From: Paracoccus kondratievae
GTDB taxonomy: Bacteria > Pseudomonadota > Alphaproteobacteria > Rhodobacterales > Rhodobacteraceae
Reading direction: 5' to 3'
Length of the DNA: 64,000 nucleotides
NCBI RefSeq assembly: GCF_009301415.1
Contig: NZ_CP045072.1
Coordinates: 469,501-533,500, forward strand
Positions within the stretch are counted from its first letter, which is position 1. Every line of letters begins with the position of its first letter. The notes beneath the pieces are model-generated. The model was not told where the DNA came from. It saw only the letters and a list, made by a program, of their open reading frames with translations, and did not search any database. The translations under genes and the position numbers were made by a program. Positions 18,740 to 43,178 of this stretch are shown here, piece after piece.

Positions 18740-19747
18740 ATGGACGCTCAGGCCCCGCTGACAGACCCTTTTGCCAGGCCGATCACCTATCTTCGGGTGT
18801 CGGTGACGGATCGTTGCGATTTTCGCTGCACTTATTGCATGGCCGAGCATATGCAGTTCCTGCCCAAGCGCGATCTGCTGACGCTTGAAGAGCTGGATCG
18901 CCTCTGTTCCGCCTTTGTCGGGCTTGGTGTGCGCAAGCTGCGGGTTACGGGTGGTGAGCCGCTGGTGCGGCGCAATATCATGGAATTCTTTCGTGCCATG
19001 TCGCGCCATTTGGGGGCGGGGCTTGATGAGATGACACTGACCACCAACGGCAGCCAGTTGGCGCGTTTCGCCGACGAACTGGCCGAATGCGGGGTCCGGC
19101 GGGTCAACGTTTCGCTTGATACGCTGGACAAGGACCGCTTTTCACAGATCACCCGCTGGGGCAGATTGCCGCAGGTGCTGGAGGGGATCGAGGCCGCGAA
19201 AGCGGCGGGCCTTCGCGTCAAGATCAACACGGTGGCGCTAAAAGGCTTTAATGAAGATGAGCTTTTCCCGCTGATAGATTGGTGTGCCGAACATGACCAC
19301 GACCTGACCTTCATTGAGGTCATGCCGATGGGTGAGATGGGTGATGCGCAGCGGCTGGACCAGTATTGGGCGTTGTCGGAGCTGCGTGACCGGCTGGCCA
19401 CGCGTTTTACGCTGACGCCTCTGGCCGAACGCACCGGGGGGCCGGCGCGCTATGTCCGCCTTGAAGAGAGCGGGCAAAAGGTCGGTTTCATCACGCCGCT
19501 GACCCATAATTTCTGCGAAAGCTGCAACCGTGTCCGGGTCACCTGCACGGGCGAGCTGTTCATGTGTCTTGGACAAGAAGACCGGGCGGATCTGCGTGCA
19601 CCCCTGCGCGCCAGCGCAGAGGACGATGCGTTGCGCACCGCCATTCGCGAAGCGATTGCGCGCAAGCCTAAAGGTCATGATTTCGACTATTCCCGGCGAC
19701 ATGTGTCGGGCCGGGTCAGCCGCTATATGAGCCATACGGGCGGTTAG
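18740..19747 (+). CDS. moaA: GTP 3',8-cyclase (molybdenum cofactor biosynthesis protein A)
   Basis: Radical SAM enzyme that rearranges GTP to 3',8-cH2GTP, the first step of molybdopterin synthesis. Of 335 residues, the N-terminal SAM cluster motif is C26-x3-C30-x2-C33 ([12 protein letters not shown]); [10 protein letters not shown] follows; the C-terminal second cluster has [12 protein letters not shown] and LFMC; and the protein ends in the diagnostic Gly-Gly (MSHTGG) needed for the moaC-dependent step. No other moa genes are nearby. The start lies just after a hairpin with a T-rich tail. Its stop overlaps the stop of the converging GFA-family gene. Confidence 0.98.
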   Translation: MDAQAPLTDPFARPITYLRVSVTDRCDFRCTYCMAEHMQFLPKRDLLTLEELDRLCSAFVGLGVRKLRVTGGEPLVRRNIMEFFRAMSRHLGAGLDEMTLTTNGSQLARFADELAECGVRRVNVSLDTLDKDRFSQITRWGRLPQVLEGIEAAKAAGLRVKINTVALKGFNEDELFPLIDWCAEHDHDLTFIEVMPMGEMGDAQRLDQYWALSELRDRLATRFTLTPLAERTGGPARYVRLEESGQKVGFITPLTHNFCESCNRVRVTCTGELFMCLGQEDRADLRAPLRASAEDDALRTAIREAIARKPKGHDFDYSRRHVSGRVSRYMSHTGG

Positions 19748-20097
19748 TAGCTGGCTCCGTCCACCGCCTGGCTGGCCAGCGCGCGCGGGTTGATTCCATC
19801 GAGGCAATTCACATTTACCGCCACCACATCGCTTCCATCGGGCCCCTTGCCAAAGGCATAGGCCTCGACTCCGCAGGTTGGGCAGAAGCGGTGGTGGATC
19901 TGCTGGCGATTGAACAGATACTCTGTCACCGGCCCGTCGTTGACCAGATGAAAGTCCTCCCTGGAAACAAAGGTCAGGACAAACCCCATCCGTTTGCAGC
20001 GTGAGCAATTGCATGTGAAGGTCCGTTCCAGATCGGCATCGACCTTATAGCTAATCGCACCGCACTGGCATCCTCCCGTGTAATGCTGACGGGTCAT
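19744..20097 (-). CDS. GFA/CENP-V family zinc-binding protein
   Basis: A 117-residue protein of the glutathione-dependent formaldehyde-activating (Gfa)/CENP-V fold. Zinc-binding cysteines are seen in [22 protein letters not shown] and [10 protein letters not shown]. Many family members are not formaldehyde-activating enzymes and have no known substrate, so only the fold is claimed. The gene converges on moaA, with the last four bases of the two genes overlapping, and is divergent from uvrA. Confidence 0.9.
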   Translation of the reverse strand: MTRQHYTGGCQCGAISYKVDADLERTFTCNCSRCKRMGFVLTFVSREDFHLVNDGPVTEYLFNRQQIHHRFCPTCGVEAYAFGKGPDGSDVVAVNVNCLDGINPRALASQAVDGASY

Positions 20098-20245
20098 GGT
20101 CGCCTCCGCTTTCGACTCATGACCAAGGATGAGGCATGGTTGCCTTGGGACGCAAGTGGAAAATATTCACGGTTTGTTCCATTTGTGGTTGCCATTTCGG
20201 CCCGGATGCCTATCTGATGCACTTGGCGGAATCAGGACTGGCGCG

Positions 20246-23104
20246 ATGGAACAAAAGTTCATCGAGGTTCGCGGCGCGCGCGAACATAATCTGAAGAACG
20301 TGGATATGGACATTCCGCGCGACAGGCTGGTGGTGATCACCGGGTTGTCGGGTTCGGGTAAATCGTCGCTCGCCTTTGATACCATCTATGCCGAGGGGCA
20401 GAGGCGTTATGTCGAAAGCCTGTCTGCCTATGCTCGGCAATTCCTCGACATGATGGGCAAGCCGGACGTGGACCATATTTCGGGCCTGTCTCCGGCGATT
20501 TCGATCGAGCAAAAGACCACCTCGAAAAACCCGCGCTCGACCGTCGGCACGGTGACCGAGATCTATGACTATCTGCGGCTGCTCTTTGCCCGCGCTGGCA
20601 CGCCTTACAGTCCCGCGACCGGCCTGCCGATCGAGGCGCAGCAGGTTCAGGATATGGTGGACCGGGTGATGGAGATGCCCGAGGGTATGCGTGCCTATCT
20701 GTTGGCGCCCATCGTCCGAGATCGTAAGGGTGAGTATAAGAAAGAGTTTCTTGAGCTGCGCAAACAGGGCTTTCAGCGCGTAAAGGTGAACGGCCAGTTT
20801 TACGAGCTGGACGAGCCGCCGGTGCTGGACAAGAAATTTCGCCATAATATTGATGTGGTGGTTGACCGCGTCGTCGTGCGCGAGGGGATGGAGACGCGGC
20901 TCGCCGACAGTTTTCGTACCGCGCTGGATCTTGCGGACGGCATTGCCGTGCTTGAAACAGCCCCGGCGGAGGGGGAGCCGGAACGGATTACCTTCAGCGA
21001 GAACTTCGCCTGCCCGGTCAGCGGCTTTACCATCCCTGAAATTGAGCCGCGGCTTTTCTCGTTCAACGCGCCTTTCGGGGCGTGCCCGGTCTGTGATGGG
21101 CTGGGGGTAGAGCTGTTTTTTGACGAGCGTCTGATTGTTCCCGATTCGGCGCTTTCGGTTGCGCAGGGGGCAGTTGCACCTTGGGCCAAGTCGAAATCGG
21201 CCTATCTGACCCAGACTATCAATGCGCTGGCCAAATTTTACGGGTTCGACAAGAAAACTGCCTGGAAGGATCTGCCCGAGGATGTGCGGCGGATGTTCCT
21301 GTACGGCTCTGGCACGGATGAGATCCCCTTCCGTTTTGACGATTCCGGCCGTGTTTATGAAGTAACGCGCCGGTTTGAGGGCGTAATCCCGAATATGGAG
21401 CGTCGGCTGCGCGAAAGCGACTCGTCCTGGGTGCGCGAAGAGTTCGAGAAATATCAGAACAACCGTCCCTGCGGTTCCTGTAACGGCTATCGGCTGAAGC
21501 CCGAGGCGCTGGCCGTCAAGATCGCCGACAGCCACATCGGCAAAGTCACCGAGCTGTCGATCAAAGAGGCGCTGGCCTGGGTGGAAGAAGCCCCCAACCA
21601 CCTTACCAGGCAGAAAAACGAGATTGCTGCAGCCATTCTCAAGGAAATTCGTGAGCGTTTGGGTTTTCTGGTCAATGTCGGGCTTGATTACCTGACGCTC
21701 TCGCGCGCTGCTGGGACGTTGTCGGGTGGCGAAAGCCAGCGCATCCGGTTGGCCAGTCAGATCGGCTCAGGGCTGACGGGCGTGCTTTACGTGCTTGATG
21801 AGCCGTCAATCGGCCTGCACCAGCGTGACAATGACCGGTTGCTCGCGACGCTGAAGGGGCTGCGCGATCAGGGCAACTCGGTGCTGGTGGTCGAACATGA
21901 CGAGGATGCGATTCGCCATGCCGATTATGTCTTTGACATTGGCCCGGGGGCAGGGGTGCATGGCGGACAGGTTGTCGCCAAGGGCACTCCGGCCGAGATT
22001 GCATCCGATCCCTCAAGCCTGACCGGGCAATATCTGTCCGGTGCCCGCCGGATCGAGGTCCCGGCTGAGCGCCGCAAGGGCAATGGCAAGGCGATTACCG
22101 TGGTCGGTGCCAGCGGCAACAATCTCAAGAATGTGACTGCCGAGTTCCCGCTTGGAAAGTTTGTCTGCGTGACCGGCGTTTCGGGTGGCGGCAAATCAAC
22201 CCTGACTATCGAGACGCTGTTCAAAACTGCGAGCCTGCGACTGAATGGCGCACGCCAGACCCCCGCTCCCTGCGAGACGATCAAGGGGCTGGAGCAGCTG
22301 GACAAGGTGATCGACATCGACCAGCGCCCGATCGGACGCACGCCGCGTTCGAATCCCGCGACCTATACGGGCGCCTTTACCCCGATCCGCGACTGGTTCG
22401 CCGGTCTGCCCGAGGCCAAGGCGCGTGGCTACAAGCCCGGCCGGTTCAGCTTTAACGTCAAGGGTGGTCGCTGTGAGGCCTGCCAGGGCGATGGGGTTAT
22501 CAAGATCGAGATGCACTTTTTGCCCGACGTCTATGTCACCTGCGAAACCTGCAAAGGCAAGCGCTACAATCGCGAGACACTGGAGGTGACCTTCAAGGGC
22601 AAATCCATCGCCGATGTGCTCGACATGACTGTTGAGGACGCGCAGGAGTTTTTCAAGGCCGTTCCCTCGATTCGCGAAAAGATGGATGCGCTGGTCGAGG
22701 TGGGGCTGGGCTATATCAAAGTCGGCCAGCAGGCGACGACCCTGTCGGGCGGCGAAGCGCAGCGGGTCAAACTGTCCAAAGAGCTGTCGCGGCGTGCCAC
22801 CGGAAAGACGCTTTATATCCTCGACGAGCCGACGACGGGCCTGCATTTCGAGGACGTGCGCAAGCTGCTGGAAGTGCTGCACTCCTTGGTTGATCAGGGA
22901 AATACGGTGGTGGTGATCGAACATAACCTTGATGTGATCAAGACCGCCGACTGGATCATTGATATCGGGCCCGAGGGTGGCGATGGCGGCGGACGCATTG
23001 TCGCCACCGGGACTCCGGAAGAGGTGGCAGAGGTTCCTGAAAGCCACACTGGCCGCTATCTGGCCCCGATGCTTGAGGCGGCGCGCAGCCGCGCTGCGGA
23101 ATGA
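20246..23104 (+). CDS. uvrA: Excinuclease ABC subunit A
   Basis: Damage-recognition ATPase of nucleotide excision repair, acting as a dimer with UvrB. The 952 residues from [19 protein letters not shown] contain two ABC ATPase modules: Walker [15 protein letters not shown] and [14 protein letters not shown], signature segments [12 protein letters not shown] and [12 protein letters not shown], and Walker [14 protein letters not shown] and [13 protein letters not shown]. Zinc modules include CPVC, CGSC and CEAC/CETC pairs. The frame extends 39 codons upstream, but family similarity begins at 20246. Only an imperfect LexA-like motif was found upstream. Confidence 0.99.
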   Translation: MEQKFIEVRGAREHNLKNVDMDIPRDRLVVITGLSGSGKSSLAFDTIYAEGQRRYVESLSAYARQFLDMMGKPDVDHISGLSPAISIEQKTTSKNPRSTVGTVTEIYDYLRLLFARAGTPYSPATGLPIEAQQVQDMVDRVMEMPEGMRAYLLAPIVRDRKGEYKKEFLELRKQGFQRVKVNGQFYELDEPPVLDKKFRHNIDVVVDRVVVREGMETRLADSFRTALDLADGIAVLETAPAEGEPERITFSENFACPVSGFTIPEIEPRLFSFNAPFGACPVCDGLGVELFFDERLIVPDSALSVAQGAVAPWAKSKSAYLTQTINALAKFYGFDKKTAWKDLPEDVRRMFLYGSGTDEIPFRFDDSGRVYEVTRRFEGVIPNMERRLRESDSSWVREEFEKYQNNRPCGSCNGYRLKPEALAVKIADSHIGKVTELSIKEALAWVEEAPNHLTRQKNEIAAAILKEIRERLGFLVNVGLDYLTLSRAAGTLSGGESQRIRLASQIGSGLTGVLYVLDEPSIGLHQRDNDRLLATLKGLRDQGNSVLVVEHDEDAIRHADYVFDIGPGAGVHGGQVVAKGTPAEIASDPSSLTGQYLSGARRIEVPAERRKGNGKAITVVGASGNNLKNVTAEFPLGKFVCVTGVSGGGKSTLTIETLFKTASLRLNGARQTPAPCETIKGLEQLDKVIDIDQRPIGRTPRSNPATYTGAFTPIRDWFAGLPEAKARGYKPGRFSFNVKGGRCEACQGDGVIKIEMHFLPDVYVTCETCKGKRYNRETLEVTFKGKSIADVLDMTVEDAQEFFKAVPSIREKMDALVEVGLGYIKVGQQATTLSGGEAQRVKLSKELSRRATGKTLYILDEPTTGLHFEDVRKLLEVLHSLVDQGNTVVVIEHNLDVIKTADWIIDIGPEGGDGGGRIVATGTPEEVAEVPESHTGRYLAPMLEAARSRAAE

Positions 23105-23472
23105 GCGCCATCCTCTGGCAGCGTGTCGAAGGCGCGGGGTTGGCTCTTGCCGGGTTGCTGATCGCGGCTCAGGCCGCTCCGGGTTGGGGCTGGCTGATCT
23201 GGCTGGCGGTGCTGTTTGCGCCTGATCTCAGCATGGTGGGCTATCTGGCCGGGCCGCGGGCCGGGGCCGTGCTGTACAACCTGGGTCACCTATATGCCCT
23301 GGCCTTTCTTATGATGGTTCTGGGCGTGGCGCTGGGATCGACAGGGCTGATTGCGGGGGGCGGTCTGTGGCTTGCCCATATCGGACTGGATCGGGCGCTG
23401 GGGTATGGGCTGAAAGAGCCTTTAGGCTTTCGCAACACTCATCTCGGCCAGATCGGCCGAAAAGTTGAGTAA
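23101..23472 (+). CDS. DUF4260 membrane protein
   Basis: A 123-residue protein with about four hydrophobic helices. The pattern [24 protein letters not shown] and the C-terminal [24 protein letters not shown] match DUF4260, a family of unknown function. Its ATG overlaps the uvrA stop (ATGA), so it is translationally coupled to uvrA, although a role in repair is not implied. Confidence 0.9.
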   Translation: MSAILWQRVEGAGLALAGLLIAAQAAPGWGWLIWLAVLFAPDLSMVGYLAGPRAGAVLYNLGHLYALAFLMMVLGVALGSTGLIAGGGLWLAHIGLDRALGYGLKEPLGFRNTHLGQIGRKVE

Positions 23473-23557
23473 AACACCTTATAGTATCTTTTGACGCATT
23501 TCGCGTTTTTGCTGCCATGCGCGGGCCGTAAAGCCGGTGTGAAGCGGGGTCCTACCG

Positions 23558-23585
23558 TTGACCATATCCGCGACCGGGGATAAAC
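23558..23585 (+). promoter_or_regulatory. Candidate sigma-70 promoter of the nuo operon
   Basis: TTGACC (23558-23563), about 16 bases, then ATAAAC (23580-23585), in the 179-base gap before nuoA. The leader from here to the GTG start at 23652 is about 60 bases. No recognisable regulatory palindrome was found in the gap. Confidence 0.35.
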
Positions 23586-23594
23586 GGACCCTAG

Positions 23595-25171
<1,577 letters not shown>

Positions 25172-25215
25172 CCGCAGTCGCGCAGCAGGGGCTGCGCGCT
25201 CCGCATCGGATTTGA

Positions 25216-27182
<1,967 letters not shown>

Positions 27183-27208
27183 AAGGAAAGAGGAGCAGTC
27201 GGGTCACG

Positions 27209-27864
27209 ATGGAACGGGCAGAGTGCAACAGGAACTGCTGGATCTCGGCGGCAATCGCCGGGGTCGTGGTGCTGTTGTTCACCTCGGGCCTTGGTGAGCT
27301 GCACTGGTTCGCCGGTCTGTTCCTTGGTCTCGTGACCTTTGCTCTGTTCGGTGCGCTGATGGTCTGGCTGGTTTGTCACGACCGGCCCGAACTGTTTGAG
27401 GATGGCCGCCAGGGAATGACCGGCACCGATTGGCAGCGCGCCGCCGCAGACAGTCAGCCTGAAAGGCTGGTCGTCAGTGGCTCACTTGGCCCAGAGTGCG
27501 ATGATACCGGCGCGCAGATACCAATCGTCGCCGGTGCCTTGCCGGGGCAGGGGATTTCGGAGCAGGTGCTTGGCCCTGTCAATGAATCGACAGCAACGGT
27601 GATCCCGGGTGACGAGCGCCGCGATGATCTGCGTCGGATCAAGGGTATCGGGCCCAAACTTTCGGACTGGCTGAACGCCAATGGCGTGACCCGCTATGAG
27701 CAGATCGCCGGTTGGGACAAGGCCCGGATTGCCGAATATGCCGAGCGGCTGGGCCGTATGGGCGGGCGGATCGAGGCTGACGACTGGGTTGGTCAGGCGC
27801 GACTTTTGGCGGCGGGGGGTGAGACCGAACACTCTCGCCGCGTCGATAAGGGCGAGGCCAGCTG

Positions 27865-27865
<1 letters not shown>
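27209..27865 (+). CDS. nuo-operon accessory protein with TM helices and HhH-like domain
   Basis: A 218-residue protein between nuoE and nuoF. The N-terminus has two hydrophobic helices (about residues 12-55) followed by a low-complexity linker. The C-terminal domain (about 140-200) contains DDLRRIKGIGPKLSDWLNANG followed by RYEQIAGWDKARIAEYAERLG, a helix-hairpin-helix-like fold also found at the end of NuoE in other alphaproteobacteria. It corresponds to an unidentified reading frame of the P. denitrificans nqo cluster. The ATG at 27209 has an upstream AGAGGAG. Function unknown; association with complex I or its assembly is inferred from position only. Confidence 0.8.
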
Positions 27866-29428
<1,563 letters not shown>

Positions 29429-29597
29429 GCGCATGTTTCGGGCTCCGCACCTCATGACAAAGCCGGCCCCCCTGGGGGAACGGCGGCGCATGTGCGGGTT
29501 GCTGGCCCATGCGATCACGCGGGTTTCAACCCAAACTGGCAAATCTTTCCGCCGGTCCCATGTTATGGCTGTAGGTCATAACGAGGAGGCTGCTGCC

Positions 29598-29999
29598 ATG
29601 AAAAAAATCCTGCCCGTTGCATTGATTGCCGCGATGCTGTCGAGCCCTGCCGTGGCGCTTGAACCGCTGAGCCAGGAAAAATACATCAACGACCGCCTAA
29701 TTGCGGCACGGATTGCCGACCGTATCCGCCGGACCTGTCCCAGCATCGACGGTCGCATCCTTTATGCCTATGGCGAGGCGCGCAAGCTTAAGCGCTATGC
29801 CGAGAAAAAGGGTTACTCACGCGCTCAGATCGACGCCTTTCTGGACAGCAAAGAGGATAAGAGGCGCATCTACGCCATTGCCGATGACTATCTGACCCGG
29901 AATGGCGCAAAGAAGAGCGAGCCTGAAACCTATTGCCGCATCGGTCGGCAAGAGATCGCGCGTAATACCATTATTGGCAGCCTTTTGGTGGCGAAATGA
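29598..29999 (+). CDS. DUF5333 family secreted protein
   Basis: A 133-residue exported protein. The N-terminus ([20 protein letters not shown]) is a signal peptide with likely cleavage after AVA, and the mature part contains two cysteines (RRTCPSID and ETYCRIG) that could form a disulfide. The remainder is helical and charged and matches DUF5333, a small alphaproteobacterial family. GAGGAGG precedes the ATG; just before it, arms GTTATG (29562-29567) and CATAAC (29577-29582) form an inverted repeat. It sits 169 bases after nuoF, so it may also have its own promoter. Function unknown. Confidence 0.78.
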   Translation: MKKILPVALIAAMLSSPAVALEPLSQEKYINDRLIAARIADRIRRTCPSIDGRILYAYGEARKLKRYAEKKGYSRAQIDAFLDSKEDKRRIYAIADDYLTRNGAKKSEPETYCRIGRQEIARNTIIGSLLVAK

Positions 30000-30457
30000 T
30001 GAGCTGGATGAACCGCATAGGTCTGACCCTGATGGCGGCGGCAGCGGCGGCGATGATCGCGGCTGATGCCTTTGCAGGCGAGCCGTCGCAGCCTTTCGCC
30101 CCGACGGCCGAGAAGTTCTATCTGAAGTTTTCGGTTTTTGCGCCGGCCGATATCAGATGCGATGCGACCGGACCGGGTGTGCGGACCAAGGTCAGCCGCA
30201 GCGTCACGGGCGCGCCGCTTTTGCGCATCACCGGCAATGCCTCGGATGCACAGATCCAGTGCTGGCGCCCGGATGGCAGCCGCTATACGACCGATGTTAA
30301 CCGCAAGGTAAGCTATAACGCCGCTGGCGCCGTATGGGCGACGGTGATGCTGCAGACCGGGGGCGATGCTGCAAGCGTCATGGTCGAGCGTGATGGCGAA
30401 CAGGACAGATTGGTGCCGACGATCTATTCCGGGGCCTTCGTAAAGGTGCGGGAATGA
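29996..30457 (+). CDS. Secreted hypothetical protein in the nuo operon
   Basis: A 153-residue protein with a signal peptide (about residues 1-27, hydrophobic Ala-rich core, cleavage near AFA) and a beta-rich mature domain with two cysteines ([16 protein letters not shown]). I do not recognise a family. The ATG overlaps the preceding DUF5333 stop by four bases, so the two secreted proteins are translated together and may act together in the periplasm. A 109-base gap separates it from nuoG. Confidence 0.7.
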   Translation: MMSWMNRIGLTLMAAAAAAMIAADAFAGEPSQPFAPTAEKFYLKFSVFAPADIRCDATGPGVRTKVSRSVTGAPLLRITGNASDAQIQCWRPDGSRYTTDVNRKVSYNAAGAVWATVMLQTGGDAASVMVERDGEQDRLVPTIYSGAFVKVRE

Positions 30458-30566
30458 CGGCGCTCAGGACAACTAGGCCAGCCTTCGGCCAGCAATTGCA
30501 TCGCATGGAACCTGACGGAGATCGGTCCGGCATGGTTTCCCGTCGCGAGGGATAAGGGAAGACAAG

Positions 30567-32585
30567 ATGGCGGATCTTCGCAAGATCAAGATCGACGACA
30601 AGATTATCGAGGTCGATCCCAACATGACCCTGATCCAGGCCTGTGAACTGGCCGGAGTCGAGGTGCCGCGTTTCTGCTATCATGAGCGGTTGTCGATCGC
30701 CGGCAACTGCCGCATGTGCCTTGTCGAGGTCGTGGGCGGCCCGCCCAAGCCCGCCGCCTCTTGCGCGATGCAGGTCAAGGACCTGCGTCCCGGTCCCGAC
30801 GGCGCGCCGTCCGAGATCCGCACCAACTCGCCCATGGTCAAGAAGGCGCGCGAGGGGGTGATGGAGTTCCTGCTCATCAACCACCCGCTTGACTGTCCGA
30901 TCTGCGACCAGGGTGGCGAATGCGACCTGCAGGATCAGGCGATGGCCTATGGGATCGACTTCAGCCGCTATCGCGAGCCAAAACGCGCCAGCGAGGACCT
31001 GAACCTTGGTCCGCTGGTTGAAACCCATATGACACGCTGTATCAGCTGCACCCGCTGCGTGCGCTTTACCACCGAGGTCGCGGGCATCACCCAGATGGGT
31101 CAGACCGGCCGTGGTGAGGATTCCGAGATCACCAGCTATCTGAACCAGACGCTGGAATCGAACATGCAGGGCAATATCATCGACCTTTGCCCTGTCGGTG
31201 CGCTGGTAAGCAAGCCCTATGCCTTTACTGCCCGTCCGTGGGAACTGACCAAGACTGAATCGATCGACGTCATGGATGCGCTGGGGTCAAACATCCGCGT
31301 AGATACCAAGGGCCGCGAAGTGATGCGCATCCTGCCACGCAACCATGATGGCGTGAACGAGGAGTGGATCAGCGACAAGACCCGTTTCGTCTGGGACGGT
31401 CTGCGCCGCCAGCGTCTCGACAAGCCCTATATCCGCGAAAACGGCCGGCTGCGTCCGGCAAGCTGGCCCGAGGCGCTTGAGGCAGCTGCGCGTGCCATGC
31501 AGGGCCGTAAGGTGACGGGCCTGATCGGCGATCTGGTCCCGGTCGAGGCGGCCTTCAGCCTTAAGCAACTGGTCGAGGGGCTGGGCGGTCAGGTGGAATG
31601 CCGCACTGACGGCGCGCGCCTGCCGATCGGCAATCGTTCAGCCTATGTCGGCACGGCGCGGATCGGGGATATCGACAGCGCCAAGCGCATTCTGCTGATC
31701 GGCACCAACCCGCGCGAAGAGGCTCCGGTCCTGAACGCCCGCATCCGCAAGGCGTGGACGCAGGGCGCTCAGATCGCGCTGATCGGCGAGCCGGTCGATC
31801 TGACCTATGAATACCATCACTTTGGCAATGATCGCGCCGCGCTGGCCAAGCTGCAGGACGAGGATCTGTCGAACAAGGATGGCACCCCGGGTATCGTCAT
31901 CGTCGGGCAGGGTGCCCTGCGCGAAGCCGATGGAGAGGCTGTGCTGGCCCATGCCATGCGCATCTGCGAGCAAGGCGACTGCAGGCTTCTGGTGCTGCAT
32001 ACGGCGGCAAGCCGCGTTGGCGCCATGGATGTCGGTGCGGTGACCGAGGGCGGGCTGATCGCCGCCATTGAGGGGGCCGAGGTGATCTATAACCTCGGTG
32101 CGGATGAGGTCGATATCGCCCCCGGTCCTTTCGTGATCTATCAGGGCAGTCATGGTGATCGTGGCGCGCATCGCGCCGATATCATTCTGCCCGGCGCCTG
32201 CTATACCGAGGAAAACGGCCTGTTCGTAAACACCGAAGGCCGGCCGCAACTCGCGATGCGCGCCAATTTTGCGCCGGGTGAGGGCAAAGAGAACTGGGCG
32301 ATCCTGCGGGCACTTTCGGCTGAACTGGGCAAGACCCAGCCTTGGGACAGTCTTGCCGGCCTGCGTCGCAAGCTGATCGAGGCCGTGCCGCATCTTGCCC
32401 AGATCGATCAGGTGCCGCAGAACGAATGGCAGCCGCTTGATCGCTTTGATCTGGGGCAGGCAAGCTTCCGCTATGCGATCAAGGACTTTTATCTGACCAA
32501 CCCGATCGCGCGTTCGTCGCCGTTGATGGGCGAGCTTTCGGCAATGGCCGCGGCCCGCAGGGCTCCGGCTCTGGCGGCGGAGTAA
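30567..32585 (+). CDS. nuoG: NADH-quinone oxidoreductase subunit G (Nqo3)
   Basis: Largest peripheral subunit (672 residues), carrying clusters N1b, N4 and N5. N1b ligands lie in [17 protein letters not shown] (Cys37, Cys48, Cys51) and ASCAM (Cys66); the N5 region [17 protein letters not shown] includes the His ligand; the N4 region is [11 protein letters not shown] with CPVGAL further on. The C-terminal molybdopterin-oxidoreductase-like domain (from about 220) is the inactive remnant usual for NuoG. The start has AAGGGAAG upstream. Confidence 0.98.
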   Translation: MADLRKIKIDDKIIEVDPNMTLIQACELAGVEVPRFCYHERLSIAGNCRMCLVEVVGGPPKPAASCAMQVKDLRPGPDGAPSEIRTNSPMVKKAREGVMEFLLINHPLDCPICDQGGECDLQDQAMAYGIDFSRYREPKRASEDLNLGPLVETHMTRCISCTRCVRFTTEVAGITQMGQTGRGEDSEITSYLNQTLESNMQGNIIDLCPVGALVSKPYAFTARPWELTKTESIDVMDALGSNIRVDTKGREVMRILPRNHDGVNEEWISDKTRFVWDGLRRQRLDKPYIRENGRLRPASWPEALEAAARAMQGRKVTGLIGDLVPVEAAFSLKQLVEGLGGQVECRTDGARLPIGNRSAYVGTARIGDIDSAKRILLIGTNPREEAPVLNARIRKAWTQGAQIALIGEPVDLTYEYHHFGNDRAALAKLQDEDLSNKDGTPGIVIVGQGALREADGEAVLAHAMRICEQGDCRLLVLHTAASRVGAMDVGAVTEGGLIAAIEGAEVIYNLGADEVDIAPGPFVIYQGSHGDRGAHRADIILPGACYTEENGLFVNTEGRPQLAMRANFAPGEGKENWAILRALSAELGKTQPWDSLAGLRRKLIEAVPHLAQIDQVPQNEWQPLDRFDLGQASFRYAIKDFYLTNPIARSSPLMGELSAMAAARRAPALAAE

Positions 32586-32589
32586 CGCG

Positions 32590-33363
32590 ATGCGACCCCG
32601 CCTTGCATTGCTGCTCATCGGTATCGGCGCGCTTGGCCTGCTGGCGGCCTGCAGCGAGGATAAGGGTGCCGCGCGTCCGCAGCCCAAGCCGCCCGAACTG
32701 GGCGTGGCTGTGCTGCAAAGCGATGCGGGATCGCCCAACAAAAAGGTCCTGACCCGGGGCCGGATCTCGACCAAATCGGGAGAGATCCTGATTCTCGAAC
32801 CTGACGGGTCAGTGACCGAAATGGCGCTGGACAGCCCCGAGGGGCGTAACGCCTTTGCTGTGAGCGAGGCCGATCTTCTGGCGCTGAATGCAAACCTGGA
32901 GCTGGACCTGTCTGGTCTGCCGGATATGGGGCCGGTCAAGCCGCGCGAACCGACGGCGCAGGAAAAGGCACTGGCCGATTTTGCTGCGCGGACCCGTCCG
33001 CTGCGGCTGAATCTGCCTGCGACATTCGAGGCTGATCCCAAGGATTATCAGGGTGCGCAGGTCGCAACGCTTGGAAACGGGCGCAAGGGTGAAGACAGTC
33101 TGGTCGAAGTGACCGCAAACCTTCGCCCCGGGGTGGACGGCGGCACCGCCTTCGCCTATGCCACATGCGCGCTGGCCAGCTGGGCCGAGGCGAAAGGGAC
33201 GCTCTATGCCCGCCACATTCGCACGCTCCGGGACAAGCGCAACGGCAAGATGGTCGTCGGCTCGGTGTTCACCCTTTCCGAGAAAAAACCGATGGGCCTG
33301 ACGGTGATGACAACGAAAGAGACCTTGCAGGAATGCAAGGCACGCGGCATTCCCGCGGCGTGA
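32590..33363 (+). CDS. Putative lipoprotein in the nuo operon
   Basis: A 257-residue exported protein with a lipoprotein signal peptide (hydrophobic residues 4-20, lipobox LAAC, acylated Cys21 followed by Ser-Glu). The mature part has a beta-rich C-terminal domain with two cysteines (ATCALASW, LQECKARG). No family with known function is recognised. It lies four bases after nuoG and 18 bases before nuoH, so it is clearly within the operon. A role in the cell envelope is inferred from the signal only. Confidence 0.78.
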   Translation: MRPRLALLLIGIGALGLLAACSEDKGAARPQPKPPELGVAVLQSDAGSPNKKVLTRGRISTKSGEILILEPDGSVTEMALDSPEGRNAFAVSEADLLALNANLELDLSGLPDMGPVKPREPTAQEKALADFAARTRPLRLNLPATFEADPKDYQGAQVATLGNGRKGEDSLVEVTANLRPGVDGGTAFAYATCALASWAEAKGTLYARHIRTLRDKRNGKMVVGSVFTLSEKKPMGLTVMTTKETLQECKARGIPAA

Positions 33364-33366
33364 TGA

Positions 33367-34419
<1,053 letters not shown>

Positions 34420-34422
34420 GCC

Positions 34423-36096
<1,674 letters not shown>

Positions 36097-36117
36097 AGCG
36101 CCCTTAGGGCCACCTAG

Positions 36118-42395
<6,278 letters not shown>

Positions 42396-42398
42396 CCC

Positions 42399-43178
42399 AT
42401 GCTGCTTTGCATCGACACCGGCAACACGAACACGGTCTTTTCAGTCTGGGACGGCGAACAATTCGTCGGCATGTGGCGTATTTCGACCGACCACCGGCGT
42501 ACCGCGGATGAATATTTCGTCTGGCTGTCCACACTGATCTCATTGCAAAAGCTTGAGCTGAACATCGACAGCTGCATCATCAGTTCAACCGCGCCGCGGG
42601 TGGTGTTCAACCTGCGCGTGCTGTGCAACCGCTATTTTGACACCCGCCCGCTGGTTGTGGGCAAGCCTGACTGCCTGTTGCCGGTGGCCCCCCGGGTTGA
42701 TTTTGGCACGGTGGTCGGTCCCGACCGGCTGGTGAACACCTGGGGCGCATTCGACCGCCACGGTCCCGATCTGATCGTGGTCGATTTTGGCACTGCGACG
42801 ACTTTTGATGTGGTCGACACGGATGGCGCCTATGTCGGAGGTGTCATTGCGCCGGGGGTGAACCTGTCGCTTGAGGCGCTGCATATGGGGGCGGCCAGCC
42901 TGCCTCATGTCGATGTGACTATGCCGCCCAAGGTAATTGGTACAAATACGGTGGCTTGTATCCAGTCGGGCATTTACTGGGGTTATATCGGCCTTGTGCA
43001 GGGCGTGGTGGACAAGATCCGCGAAGAGCGAGGCCGCCAGATGAAGGTCGTCGCGACCGGGGGGCTTGCGCCGCTGTTCGACCAGGGCTTTGATCTGTTC
43101 GACGCGATCGAGGACGACCTGACCATGCATGGGCTACGCCTCATTCACGATTATAACAAGGAGATGGGCAATGGCTGA
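42399..43178 (+). CDS. coaX: Type III pantothenate kinase
   Basis: Phosphorylates pantothenate, the first step of CoA synthesis. The 259 residues have the acetate/sugar-kinase-fold phosphate loop CIDTGNTNTVFSVWDG at the start, PDRLVNTWGAF, VVDFGTATTFDVVD and GGVIAPGVNLSLEALHMGAASLP, typical of CoaX rather than CoaA. Its last eight bases overlap the RNase J start. Confidence 0.97.
   Translation: MLLCIDTGNTNTVFSVWDGEQFVGMWRISTDHRRTADEYFVWLSTLISLQKLELNIDSCIISSTAPRVVFNLRVLCNRYFDTRPLVVGKPDCLLPVAPRVDFGTVVGPDRLVNTWGAFDRHGPDLIVVDFGTATTFDVVDTDGAYVGGVIAPGVNLSLEALHMGAASLPHVDVTMPPKVIGTNTVACIQSGIYWGYIGLVQGVVDKIREERGRQMKVVATGGLAPLFDQGFDLFDAIEDDLTMHGLRLIHDYNKEMGNG

Noticed and set aside
20176..20190. LexA-like GTTC-N7-GTTC motif upstream of uvrA
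   Set aside because: The first half GTTC is present, but the second half at the right spacing reads GGTT, so the alphaproteobacterial SOS consensus is not met.
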